From UBA1731 sp964567665 (GTDB lineage Bacteria > Verrucomicrobiota > Kiritimatiellia > RFP12 > UBA1067): a stretch of DNA of 64,000 bases. Where the stretch lies: positions 1 through 64,000 of the forward strand of contig CAZMNN010000003.1 in the NCBI GenBank assembly GCA_964567665.1, given 5' to 3'. The translations under genes were made by a program, and so were the position numbers. The notes beneath the pieces are model-generated. The model was not told where the DNA came from. It saw only the letters and a list, made by a program, of their open reading frames with translations, and made no database searches. Shown here piece after piece: positions 17,284 to 25,243 of this stretch (positions are counted from its first letter, which is position 1; every line of letters starts with the position of its first letter).

Positions 17284-17718
17284 TCACTTGGCTGGGGCGG
17301 CTGGAGCCGTCGGCGTTTTTGCGGGAGACGGCATCTGCACAGGAGCGGCAGGCTGCGTCGATGGAGCAGACGCAGGAGCGGCGTCCGCCGCAGGGGCGGC
17401 AGGCAGCTCCGGAGCCGGCATCGCCGGCGCCTGCTGCGCAGGAGCCATCTGCTCTACGCCAGCCATCACGCTCTTGGAATGCACCGTCGACGTGAACCTC
17501 GCAAGCGCCAAGGTGTTCAGCAGGAAGATTGTGCCGAGAATCACGGTGCCCTTGATGAGCACGTTGCCGGCATCCGCTCCAAAAGCCGCTTCGGCGACGC
17601 CTCCGCCTATCACACCGCCAAGCCCGCCCTCTTTGGGCTTCTGCAGCATGACAATGCCGGCGAGAAGCAGACAGACGCACACTTCAACCACGTAGAGAAA
17701 TCCAATAAGAATCGACAT
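17284..17718 (-). CDS. secG: Protein-export membrane subunit SecG
   Basis: 144 residues. Two membrane helices (about 3-25 and 55-75) flank the conserved cytosolic loop KPKEGGLGGVIGGG followed by EAAFGADAGNVLIK. SecG assists SecYE/SecA translocation. The C-terminal ~60 residues are an Ala/Pro-rich tail (APAMPAPELPAAPAADAAPA) of unknown role, often seen in Verrucomicrobia-type SecG. It is first in a transcript with the hemolysin-III gene, behind a clear promoter 32 bp upstream. Confidence 0.92.
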   Translation of the reverse strand: MSILIGFLYVVEVCVCLLLAGIVMLQKPKEGGLGGVIGGGVAEAAFGADAGNVLIKGTVILGTIFLLNTLALARFTSTVHSKSVMAGVEQMAPAQQAPAMPAPELPAAPAADAAPASAPSTQPAAPVQMPSPAKTPTAPAAPAK

Positions 17719-17749
17719 CTTCCAGTTTTCCTTTCAAAAAATTTAGCGT

Positions 17750-17777
17750 ATTATACCAAATCACACCGTGCTTGCAA
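17750..17777 (-). promoter_or_regulatory. Promoter of secG
   Basis: On the minus strand TTGCAA (17777-17772), a 16-base spacer, then TATAAT (17755-17750) with an extended -10 (TGGTATAAT). It lies 27 bp beyond the -35-distal end of repeat copy B, so the 72-bp element is immediately upstream of this promoter. Confidence 0.75.
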
Positions 17778-17803
17778 GTGCCGACCATTTCGAGGAAACT
17801 GCC

Positions 17804-17875
17804 GGAAGTTGCAATATCTCGTGGCGCAGTTTCAGACAGGGGGAAACCATGCCGCTCCACGAAGAAGAAAGGACA
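17804..17875 (+). repeat. 72-bp intergenic repeat, copy B
   Basis: This is the second copy of the element at 869-940, same orientation, 69/72 identical. It fills the gap between recN (ends 17989) and the secG promoter (17777). The flanks show no similarity to those of copy A, so the repeat unit is close to 72 bp. No long ORF is needed to explain it. Confidence 0.8.
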
Positions 17876-17988
17876 CCGCACAACTGCACCGCATACTGGA
17901 GACGAAAGCCAGAAGAACACCTATCGGAAACGCTTTCAGTTTCACGACGGGCAGCACAGCAAAAACCATCCCGTGCAACAAACCGCAA

Positions 17989-19671
17989 TCACTGAGCAAG
18001 GGCAAGGAGTTCCTGTGCATGGCGAACGACAACCGACGTTGCGCTTTCGCCGCCGAGCATCCTCGCAATCTCATGCACCCTTCCGTCACCGGACACCTCC
18101 TTTATGGCACTGCGGGTGCGTCCGCCGGAAACGGACTTCGCCACCACGAGATGACGCGCACCGTAGACTGCGGATTGAGGGAGATGCGTAATCGCCACCA
18201 CCTGATGATGCTTCGCAACAGACCGGAGCTTTTCGCCGACGGCGCGGCCCGTTTCGCCGCCGATGTTGGAATCTATCTCGTCAAAGACGAGCGTCGGTAT
18301 CGCGTCATGCTCTGCAATCACCGCCTTGACCGCAAGCATCACGCGGGCGATTTCGCCGGTTGAAGCTATCTGCGCAAGCGGGCGAGACGATTCGCCGGGA
18401 TTCGGCTCGAACCTGTACACCACGCAATCGCATCCTGTCGCATCCGGCTCCCTCGGCTCAAGCGACACCGAAAAGCCGGCCTGAAGAAACCCAAGCCCGC
18501 GAAGCTCCTTCGTCACCGCCGCAGCGAGTTTCGTCCCGGCCTTGCGGCGAGCCGCCGAAAGAGAAGCCCCAGCCTTGATCACGGACTTCTCGGCGGCGGC
18601 AATTTGAACGTCCAGCTCCCGCATCTTCTCGTCGCGGTCTTCAAGGTCTGAAAGCTTCTGTGCACGGCGTTCCTTCAGCGCCAGCAGTTCACCGACCGTC
18701 GCACAGGCGTATTTCCTCTTGAGGCGACGCACAAGCGAAATCCGATCGTCAAGCGCCTGCAGCACCTCCGGATCGGCGTCGATGCGGCTTACGGAATCAG
18801 CAACCGCCCTGGAAAGCTCCTGCACGGACGTGACGATGCGTTCAAGTTCGTCCACCCATTCGTTCGCTGCGGCATGGAACCTTGCCATCTCGCGGAAGCG
18901 CCCCTCCGCCGCTATCAGGAGATCTGAGGCGGATGTATCGCCGCCATCTCCGCCGTACGACATTCCGCCGCCATCGCCCGTAAGAGCGGCAGATGCCGCG
19001 TTTGCCGCCTCGACTATCTCCGAAGCGTGTGCGGCGGCCTCATGCCGGGCCGTCAAGGACTCTTCATCATCTTCGGTGAGCGATGCCGCCTCCAGCTCCT
19101 CTATCGAACTGCGGAGACGCTCAATCTCGTCCGGCACATCGACCGCACCGGCAAGTTCCGCCCGACGAGACCTCAACTCCGAAAGCCCCCTCCACTCCGA
19201 AACGTATCCGCGCAGATCAACGCTGCCGTAGCGATCAAGCGTATCGCGCTGGAAGTCCTCGTCAACAAGCGAACGCCGGTCGTTCGGGCCATGGATGTCA
19301 ACAAGCAGATCGCCAAGAGCCCTGAGGGTCTGCACCGACGTCGCCGAATCGTTTATCCACACGCGACTTCCGCCTGATGCGGATATCGTGCGACGGACAA
19401 GAAGTACGCCGCCGTCGCACGTCGGCAGCCCCTGCCTCTCAAGAAATTCGTCTGCCCTTGCGGAATCGAATTCAGCCTCGATACGTGCCTCGCGGCAGCC
19501 GTCCCGAACGGCGCCGGCATCGGCCCTCGCCCCCAAGGCAAGCGTAAGCGCCCCCATGAACACGCTCTTTCCGGCGCCGGTCTCACCGGTTATCACGGTC
19601 AGCCCATCGCCGAACTCCGCCTCTGCGTGTTCGACGATCGCAAGATTGTCGACTTTCAGACGTTTTAGCAT
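17989..19671 (-). CDS. recN: DNA repair ATPase RecN
   Basis: 560 residues, normal length. It is an SMC-like protein: N-terminal P-loop GETGAGKSVFMGALTLALG (about 30-48), a long central coiled coil (about 150-360), then the ABC signature region ASTGEIARVMLAVKA and Walker B VFDEIDSNIGGETG. RecN helps hold broken DNA ends during recombinational repair. GGAGG lies 7 bases before ATG 19671. It is 22 bp downstream of hisF, so probably read through from the his genes. Confidence 0.95.
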   Translation of the reverse strand: MLKRLKVDNLAIVEHAEAEFGDGLTVITGETGAGKSVFMGALTLALGARADAGAVRDGCREARIEAEFDSARADEFLERQGLPTCDGGVLLVRRTISASGGSRVWINDSATSVQTLRALGDLLVDIHGPNDRRSLVDEDFQRDTLDRYGSVDLRGYVSEWRGLSELRSRRAELAGAVDVPDEIERLRSSIEELEAASLTEDDEESLTARHEAAAHASEIVEAANAASAALTGDGGGMSYGGDGGDTSASDLLIAAEGRFREMARFHAAANEWVDELERIVTSVQELSRAVADSVSRIDADPEVLQALDDRISLVRRLKRKYACATVGELLALKERRAQKLSDLEDRDEKMRELDVQIAAAEKSVIKAGASLSAARRKAGTKLAAAVTKELRGLGFLQAGFSVSLEPREPDATGCDCVVYRFEPNPGESSRPLAQIASTGEIARVMLAVKAVIAEHDAIPTLVFDEIDSNIGGETGRAVGEKLRSVAKHHQVVAITHLPQSAVYGARHLVVAKSVSGGRTRSAIKEVSGDGRVHEIARMLGGESATSVVVRHAQELLALAQ

Positions 19672-19693
19672 ACCGGCCTCCGTCAGGACGCAG

Positions 19694-20470
19694 CTACCAG
19701 CTCATGCGAACAGGCACAGACGCTGCCGCCATCGTCTCCTTGATCTGGGCTATCGTATAGTCGCCCGTATGTATCATGCCGGCCACAATAGCCGCATCGG
19801 CCATAGCCTTGGTGAAGACCGTGACAAGATGCTCCGGCCTCCCTGCGCCGCCGGATGCAACCACAGGCACTCCGACCGCCTCCGCTATCTGACGGGTTAT
19901 GTTCAGCTCAAAGCCTGCCCGCGTCCCGTCGGCATCCACGGAATTGACCACGATTTCACCCGCACCAAGATCCACGGCGCGTTTCGCCCATTCGACCGCA
20001 TCCATTCCGGTGAACTCCCGGAATCCGCGGGTGGTGATCTCGTAGCCGGACGGACATTTCGGGTTGTCGCTTCTGACAGGATCCATTCCAAGCACGATGC
20101 ACTGCCGCCCAAACGCCTTTGCGCCGTCAGATATGATGGACGGCGTACGCACGGCAAGGGAGTTGACGGACACCTTCTCAGCTCCGGCAAGTATCACGCG
20201 CTCCATGTCAGGAAGCGACGATATTCCGCCGCCTACGGCAAACGGTATGCGCACAGCCCGCGCAACAGCCTCCACCATGCCGATGTCGATCGGACGCCTC
20301 TCCGCCGAAGCGGTGATGTCGTAGAACACAAGCTCGTCGGCGCCGCCGTCAGAATACCCTACGGCCATTTCGACCGGATCTCCGAGGTCTATGTTGTTCT
20401 TGAACTTTACGCCCTTCGTGACACGTCCGTTGCGCACGTCAAGGCACGGAATTACTCTTTTGGCTAACAT
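19694..20470 (-). CDS. hisF: Imidazole glycerol phosphate synthase, cyclase subunit HisF
   Basis: 258 residues, full length TIM barrel. The catalytic Asp regions are CLDVRNGRVTKG (about D11) and GMDPVRSD (about D130), with phosphate-binding GGGISS and VVASGGAGRPEH. With HisH it makes IGP and AICAR in histidine synthesis. hisH lies just upstream on the same strand. Other his genes are not in the window. Confidence 0.96.
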   Translation of the reverse strand: MLAKRVIPCLDVRNGRVTKGVKFKNNIDLGDPVEMAVGYSDGGADELVFYDITASAERRPIDIGMVEAVARAVRIPFAVGGGISSLPDMERVILAGAEKVSVNSLAVRTPSIISDGAKAFGRQCIVLGMDPVRSDNPKCPSGYEITTRGFREFTGMDAVEWAKRAVDLGAGEIVVNSVDADGTRAGFELNITRQIAEAVGVPVVASGGAGRPEHLVTVFTKAMADAAIVAGMIHTGDYTIAQIKETMAAASVPVRMSW

Positions 20471-20531
20471 CTTTCGTTTCCGGTTGAGGCTTTGTGCTTG
20501 GATTCGATTCCGCCGCAGGATTTAAGATGCG

Positions 20532-21128
20532 TCACTTCGCATCGAGGAACGACTTGAGAAGCGCAAGGCCGACCCTGCCGGACTTCTCCGGGTGGAACTG
20601 CGTTGCGAATATGCTCCCCTTGCGCACGGCAGCAGTGAACGTCACGCCCGCGTAGGAGGTTCTGCCCACGGTGTACGGATTCAGCTCGGCATAGTACGAA
20701 TGGACAAAATAGAATTCGTCACCGGACTTGATGAAGCGCTCGTTGCCGTCCGTCTGCACGTCGTTCCAGCCTATCTCCGGCACCTTGAATCCCGGTACAT
20801 CGGGAAACCTGCGAACCCGTCCCGGCAGGATGCCGAGCATATCTACGCCGCCATCCTCCTCGGAGCGCTCAAAGAGTATCTGCATTCCGAGGCATATCCC
20901 GATGAACGGCTTGCCGGAGACGGCGGCATCGCGCACGGTCTGCTCAAGCCCGAGCGAACGCAGGTTCGCCATCGCGCTTGCCGCCGCGCCGACACCGGGA
21001 AACACAACCCTGTCGGCGGACTGAACCGTCTTCGGATCCGACGTGACGACCGACTCCGCGCCAAGCGCGTCGAATGCGAGCTTCACGCTCGTGAGGTTTC
21101 CGGCCTTGTAGTCAACTATGGCAATCAT
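20532..21128 (-). CDS. hisH: Imidazole glycerol phosphate synthase, glutamine amidotransferase subunit HisH
   Basis: 198 residues. Class I amidotransferase triad: nucleophile Cys in GKPFIGICLGMQ (about C80), His and Glu in ATQFHPEKSGRVG. It produces ammonia for HisF. The order hisH-hisF with a 61-bp gap is the common subunit pairing. Confidence 0.96.
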   Translation of the reverse strand: MIAIVDYKAGNLTSVKLAFDALGAESVVTSDPKTVQSADRVVFPGVGAAASAMANLRSLGLEQTVRDAAVSGKPFIGICLGMQILFERSEEDGGVDMLGILPGRVRRFPDVPGFKVPEIGWNDVQTDGNERFIKSGDEFYFVHSYYAELNPYTVGRTSYAGVTFTAAVRKGSIFATQFHPEKSGRVGLALLKSFLDAK

Positions 21129-21208
21129 CTATGCTCCTTGTCTTGAACGGAGAACTTGCGGATGTGTGCTTCAACCTTGTGCGGCGGCGCAATCGCCCTG
21201 CGGCTTGG

Positions 21209-22243
21209 CTACGCCTTTGCCAGAAGGTCGTTGCGGTAGAGATGCCGCACGGCATCGCAGTCCTGCGTGTGTCCGGCGCGATACGAAACCACCGTGCCGA
21301 CAAAGCGGTCGGCTCCGGTGAGGGAGAGGGCGGCGAGCAGATCCAGCGTCGCCCGGTGCCACACAGGCTCAAGATACCTGTCGGTGTCGCCAAGCCTGAA
21401 GCGCGGCTCTCCATACCAGCGTTTGCGCCCGTGAATGAGTATGTTGTTCTTGTCGTATCCGAGATGTCGCGTATCGGCGAAGAGCCAGCCGACGGTCTTC
21501 GCCAGCTGATACTGGCGGTGCGTGGCGTTGGTGCGCGCAAACGCCCCATGCCTGAACGTCTCCGGCGTGACGTCGAACACAATGCGCTGGTCGCCGATTA
21601 TCGTGCGCCAGCTGATGGCGACGTCAAGGCGAAGACGGCGCGAGCCGTCATCGGGCAGGAACATCAGGAAATCGCCGCGTCCGCCGGCAAACGCAACAGG
21701 CTCCTTCACTGTGACGTACGTCGCAGCCTCCTGCGTAGCCACCGGCTTCGCCCTGTCAACAGCCTCGACAAGCGGAAGCGATGATTCGTCGAAGAGCGGC
21801 GGATCGCCGGAATTCGTCTTGATCACCACGTTGTCGAGGCCAAGGCCGGACTTCAGCGCGATTATGTGCTCCACCATGCGAAGGTAGTTGTGCGGAGAGC
21901 CGCTGCGCAGAACAAGGTTACGCGCACTCGTCCAAAGGTTGGCGATATGCACTGCGGTGTCGAGCTGCTCCGGCATGTCCGTCCGCCGTATCCACCATCC
22001 GGGACGCTCAGACGGCGCAAACGTTATCGTGCGCCGCTCGCTGCCGCGAAACGTGCCGACGCCGGACACGCTCGTCTCGCATGACAGCGTAGTCCGGTTG
22101 GCGTTCCATCCGGAAGTCTCCGCAAGCCGCGCATCATCGACGGCAATGGCGTCGAAGCGCTTTCGCGCCGCCGCGAACGCGGCGGCGTCGCCCGAAGCAA
22201 GTCTGCAGTCCGGATAGACGAACGTTCCGCTCATCAGGCTCAT
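21209..22243 (-). CDS. lpxC: LpxC-family UDP-3-O-acyl-GlcNAc deacetylase, divergent
   Basis: 344 residues. LpxC removes the acetyl group in the committed step of lipid A synthesis. Recognisable blocks are RMVEHIIALKSGLGLDN (first zinc His), FDESSLPLVEAV (for the usual DGSAxPFV) and YRAGHTQDC (the catalytic-His GH). The second zinc motif, normally HKxLDxIGDL, reads HRATLDLLAALSLTG: His and Asp are five apart instead of four, the Lys is Arg, and GD is lost. It may be a divergent LpxC or an LpxC-like paralogue. The start overlaps the stop of the preceding gene (ATGA), indicating coupling. Confidence 0.72.
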   Translation of the reverse strand: MSLMSGTFVYPDCRLASGDAAAFAAARKRFDAIAVDDARLAETSGWNANRTTLSCETSVSGVGTFRGSERRTITFAPSERPGWWIRRTDMPEQLDTAVHIANLWTSARNLVLRSGSPHNYLRMVEHIIALKSGLGLDNVVIKTNSGDPPLFDESSLPLVEAVDRAKPVATQEAATYVTVKEPVAFAGGRGDFLMFLPDDGSRRLRLDVAISWRTIIGDQRIVFDVTPETFRHGAFARTNATHRQYQLAKTVGWLFADTRHLGYDKNNILIHGRKRWYGEPRFRLGDTDRYLEPVWHRATLDLLAALSLTGADRFVGTVVSYRAGHTQDCDAVRHLYRNDLLAKA

Positions 22244-22872
22244 CTCCTCTTCTTGCTCTTCTTCTCGGCCGGGGGATTCTCGATGTACTTGCGCATCTCC
22301 TTCGACATTTCTATGTCAATGCCGTATGCCTGCGCAGCGGACTGGAGGTTCTGGATGTAAGGCCCGTAGTATGTCGTCTCCGGCGTGACGTCAAACTTCG
22401 GAACGTCCACGACCTTGATTAGGGCCGTCGTGCACTCATGGTTGACCATGCCGAAAAGCGGCAGACGGCGAACCATCACCACGTCAGGCGGAGCAATCAC
22501 GTTGAGAAGAGCCTGGTCGTCATCGGAAAGCTTGTCATACAGCACCTTCGGGGTGCGGGCATCCGCCTCCTTCTCCTTCTTGCTCAGTTCAACGCGCATC
22601 GTGTACACGAAAAAGCCCTTGGAGGCAAGCTCCTTGAAGTACTTGTTCGACAGCATCCTCTTCAAGGCGGACTCCATCGGCGTCCCCTTCGCGACGGCAA
22701 TCACGAATATCGGCGCCTCGTACTTAGCGGCCTCCTTCTTTGCGGCGGCAAGCGACGTAAACGACTTCATCTGCGAAGGCAGCTTTTTCTTCGCCTTCGT
22801 CTCATCCGCACCCGCAACCAGCGTAGTCACGGACAACACCGCAACCGTCAGCGCCATCAGCATTCTTTTCAT
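22240..22872 (-). CDS. Exported protein, possibly thioredoxin-like fold
   Basis: 210 residues. It has a signal peptide (MKRMLMALTVAVLSVTTLVAGA) and a Lys-rich linker. A segment then resembles a thioredoxin-like fold (APIFVIAVAKGTPMESALKRML, then KYFKELASKGFFVYTMRVEL). No CxxC is present where the redox pair would be, so a disulfide role is not supported. The C-terminus is very basic (EKKSKKRR). I begin at ATG 22872, which follows the MurC-like stop; the longer frame would overlap that gene by over 60 bp. It lies between a cell-wall and a lipid A gene. Function unknown. Confidence 0.6.
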   Translation of the reverse strand: MKRMLMALTVAVLSVTTLVAGADETKAKKKLPSQMKSFTSLAAAKKEAAKYEAPIFVIAVAKGTPMESALKRMLSNKYFKELASKGFFVYTMRVELSKKEKEADARTPKVLYDKLSDDDQALLNVIAPPDVVMVRRLPLFGMVNHECTTALIKVVDVPKFDVTPETTYYGPYIQNLQSAAQAYGIDIEMSKEMRKYIENPPAEKKSKKRR

Positions 22873-22879
22873 GTCTCGT

Positions 22880-24097
22880 CTACTCCATTCCCGCAAGCCG
22901 CCGCGCCATGGACGAAAGCCCAGGATCGCGGGCGCCTGCAATTGCCATTGCGCCGAACGCCGACGCCTGCGCCTTCAGAAACCGCAAGGTCTCCTCCGGA
23001 GTTTCAATGAACATCGCGCCCGGCACCATCGCCGCCAGCGAATCGGACTGGACGCTCCTGTCCGCAGTCCCGCCGGCGTCGTACACCGGAAGCAGAATCA
23101 GCCTATCCTGCGAACGCAGTTCCGATTGGAACATCGCGGCAAGTGCGTCTCCCATCTTGCGCAACGGGCCGTAGCCGTGCGGACGCCACACGACGGCAAC
23201 GCCCTTCGGATACGCCTCCTGCAAAGTGGAAAGCATCGCATGAAGCTTCTCCGGATTGTGCGCATAGTCGTCATACACCGCCGCACCATCGCATCTGCCG
23301 ACCAGCTGCATTCTCCGCTCCACGCCCTTGAATCCCAGCAGGGATTCACGAGCCTTCCCTTCGTCAGCTCCGAGGGCAAGCGCCATCGCGAGGGCTATGC
23401 CCGCGTTCTGCCTGTTATGCGCCCCCGGCATGGAGCATTCCGCCTCGAAGCTCCTTGCGCGTCCATCGATGACAGGGCCTGGCACGTTCGCCGCAAATGC
23501 GTCGAACACCGCATCCATCTCATCCTTTGAATAGTGGTCGGCGCTCGAATTTGTGATGATGGCCGCATACGGACTGAACGCGGAAAGCGATCTGTCCGAC
23601 TCGTCTACCTCGGCAACCGCATACTCGCCGCGTCCAGCACGGACTGATCCGTTCCATCCCACGACGGCGGCGCCGTTCACGCAGAAAGGATCGAAACCGC
23701 AATCCGCAAGTATGCACGAAAGCATGGCAGTCACCGTGGACTTTCCGCACGTTCCGGCCACGGCGACAAGCTTGAATCCGGAGAGCGCCGACGCAAGAGC
23801 CGCCGCACGGTGCTCAACCGGAACCCCAAGCTTCCTTGCGCGGACAAGCCCGGGATTCCCTGGCTCTATCGCCGTCGAAACGATTACGCGACCAACCGAT
23901 CCGTCCACGCCGCTTCCGTCGTCGGGATATACCCTCACGCCGGATTCCGCAAGCCTTTGAAGGCTTGGCGGCCACTTGCTGGCGTCAGGCTCGGACGAAA
24001 CAATCCGGTCGGCGCCGGAGACGGGACGTCCAAGGGACATAAGCGCCTGCGCAAGCGCACTCATTCCCACGCCACCGATGCCGATCAGATGATCCAT
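22880..24097 (-). CDS. MurC/Mpl-type Mur ligase
   Basis: 405 residues; MurC is normally 450-490. The N-terminal Rossmann domain (IGIGGVGMSALAQAL) is MurC-like. The ATP loop reads VAGTCGKSTVTAML, where MurC has GTHGKTT, so His is Cys here. Also seen are AEVDESDRSL, NSSADHYS and the C-terminal DDYAHNPEKLHAML with VVWRPHGYGPL. It should join L-Ala (or a peptide) to UDP-MurNAc with ATP. The short length and altered P-loop leave Mpl-like recycling or a paralogue possible. Neighbours are envelope genes. Confidence 0.75.
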   Translation of the reverse strand: MDHLIGIGGVGMSALAQALMSLGRPVSGADRIVSSEPDASKWPPSLQRLAESGVRVYPDDGSGVDGSVGRVIVSTAIEPGNPGLVRARKLGVPVEHRAAALASALSGFKLVAVAGTCGKSTVTAMLSCILADCGFDPFCVNGAAVVGWNGSVRAGRGEYAVAEVDESDRSLSAFSPYAAIITNSSADHYSKDEMDAVFDAFAANVPGPVIDGRARSFEAECSMPGAHNRQNAGIALAMALALGADEGKARESLLGFKGVERRMQLVGRCDGAAVYDDYAHNPEKLHAMLSTLQEAYPKGVAVVWRPHGYGPLRKMGDALAAMFQSELRSQDRLILLPVYDAGGTADRSVQSDSLAAMVPGAMFIETPEETLRFLKAQASAFGAMAIAGARDPGLSSMARRLAGME

Positions 24098-24107
24098 CTC
24101 GCGTCGC

Positions 24108-25163
24108 CTACTTCGAGAATCCCTTGAAAAGCCCCTTCACACCGTCGGTCACTTTCTTTGTCGTGTCGCCGACCGCGTTGACCGCCGCACCGGCGCCATC
24201 ACCGATTGCAGCACCGGTGGCCTTCACCGCACCGCCGACGGCAGATCCGGTCGCCTTCGCGGCGTCACCGATTGCGGAACCCGTTGCCTTTGCGCCATCC
24301 GTCACGACACTGGCGGCGCCGCCGGATGCACCCGACGGCATCTTTACCGCATCGCCAACTGCGCGGAGGGCATCGGAGGAAGCTTTGGACATACCCTCGG
24401 TCACGGACGTGGCCGCGCCGCCAAGCACGGACGACACATCTTTCACTCCACCGCCGATGAGACCGCCGAGTGCGCCGGCCCCGTCTCCAAGAGATGACAA
24501 CCCTTTGACGAACGCATCAGACAGCACCTGCCAAACCTCTTCGGCCGTCGCGCCACCGCTCTCCTTGCCGATATCCCTAAGCTCTATCGTCGCAATCGGC
24601 AGGGCCGGCATGACATCGCTCTTCATGAGCTTGACCTTCGTGCCTGAAATGCGCAGATGGTCGATCACGACCTTGATTTCGGATTTCGCCTCTTCCTTAT
24701 CCTCAGCGGCGACATCCTTTTCATCTCCGTCCTTCGAGCCGAGCTTCCGGTCGACGTTCGCAAGGATCAGATCGATGTTGTTCGTCCCGTTGCTGGAATA
24801 GTAGCTCGCAAACGCATCTTCTATCACAAGATCAAGAATGTGCACCCGGCTTTCAAGAAGCTCAAGCAGCGACGCCTCAAGCGAAAACGCGCCGAGAGAG
24901 AACGCCGGGGCATCCCCGAAGCCGTCCGGATTCGAGAGCCGCACCCCGCCGATACGGACAGTGCCAGTCCAGGGGTTCACGGTGAACCGTTCAATGCGGA
25001 AACCGGTGCCGGTGTACTTCGGCACCACGCTGCCCGCTATGCCGGTGACGACCGGACTTATCCACAGCGGCAGGGCCGCAACCAGCAGAAGCACCACCAC
25101 TGCGCACCACAGCACGCATTTGACCATTTTGCAGAGGCAACCGCATTTCTTTTTCTCGCTCAT
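24108..25163 (-). CDS. AsmA-like membrane-anchored protein with LEA-like repeat tail
   Basis: 351 residues. A Cys-rich cytosolic start (KKCGCLCKMVKC) and one membrane helix (about 15-40) come first. An AsmA/DUF748-type domain follows (FRIERFTVNPWTGTVRIGGVRLSNP, then DLVIEDAFASYY). The last ~130 residues are low-complexity, built of roughly 11-residue units such as DAAKATGSAVGG and AVKATGAAIGDG, resembling LEA or apolipoprotein amphipathic helices. AsmA-like proteins act in envelope lipid or outer-membrane homeostasis in the periplasm. The tail may bind a lipid surface. Exact function is unknown. Confidence 0.7.
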   Translation of the reverse strand: MSEKKKCGCLCKMVKCVLWCAVVVLLLVAALPLWISPVVTGIAGSVVPKYTGTGFRIERFTVNPWTGTVRIGGVRLSNPDGFGDAPAFSLGAFSLEASLLELLESRVHILDLVIEDAFASYYSSNGTNNIDLILANVDRKLGSKDGDEKDVAAEDKEEAKSEIKVVIDHLRISGTKVKLMKSDVMPALPIATIELRDIGKESGGATAEEVWQVLSDAFVKGLSSLGDGAGALGGLIGGGVKDVSSVLGGAATSVTEGMSKASSDALRAVGDAVKMPSGASGGAASVVTDGAKATGSAIGDAAKATGSAVGGAVKATGAAIGDGAGAAVNAVGDTTKKVTDGVKGLFKGFSK

Positions 25164-25243
25164 CTATCTCCTCACAATCGTATGCATTCCTGATGTGCGA
25201 ATGATACCACATTTCGGGTCTGCGCGGAAACGCAGACCTGCCG

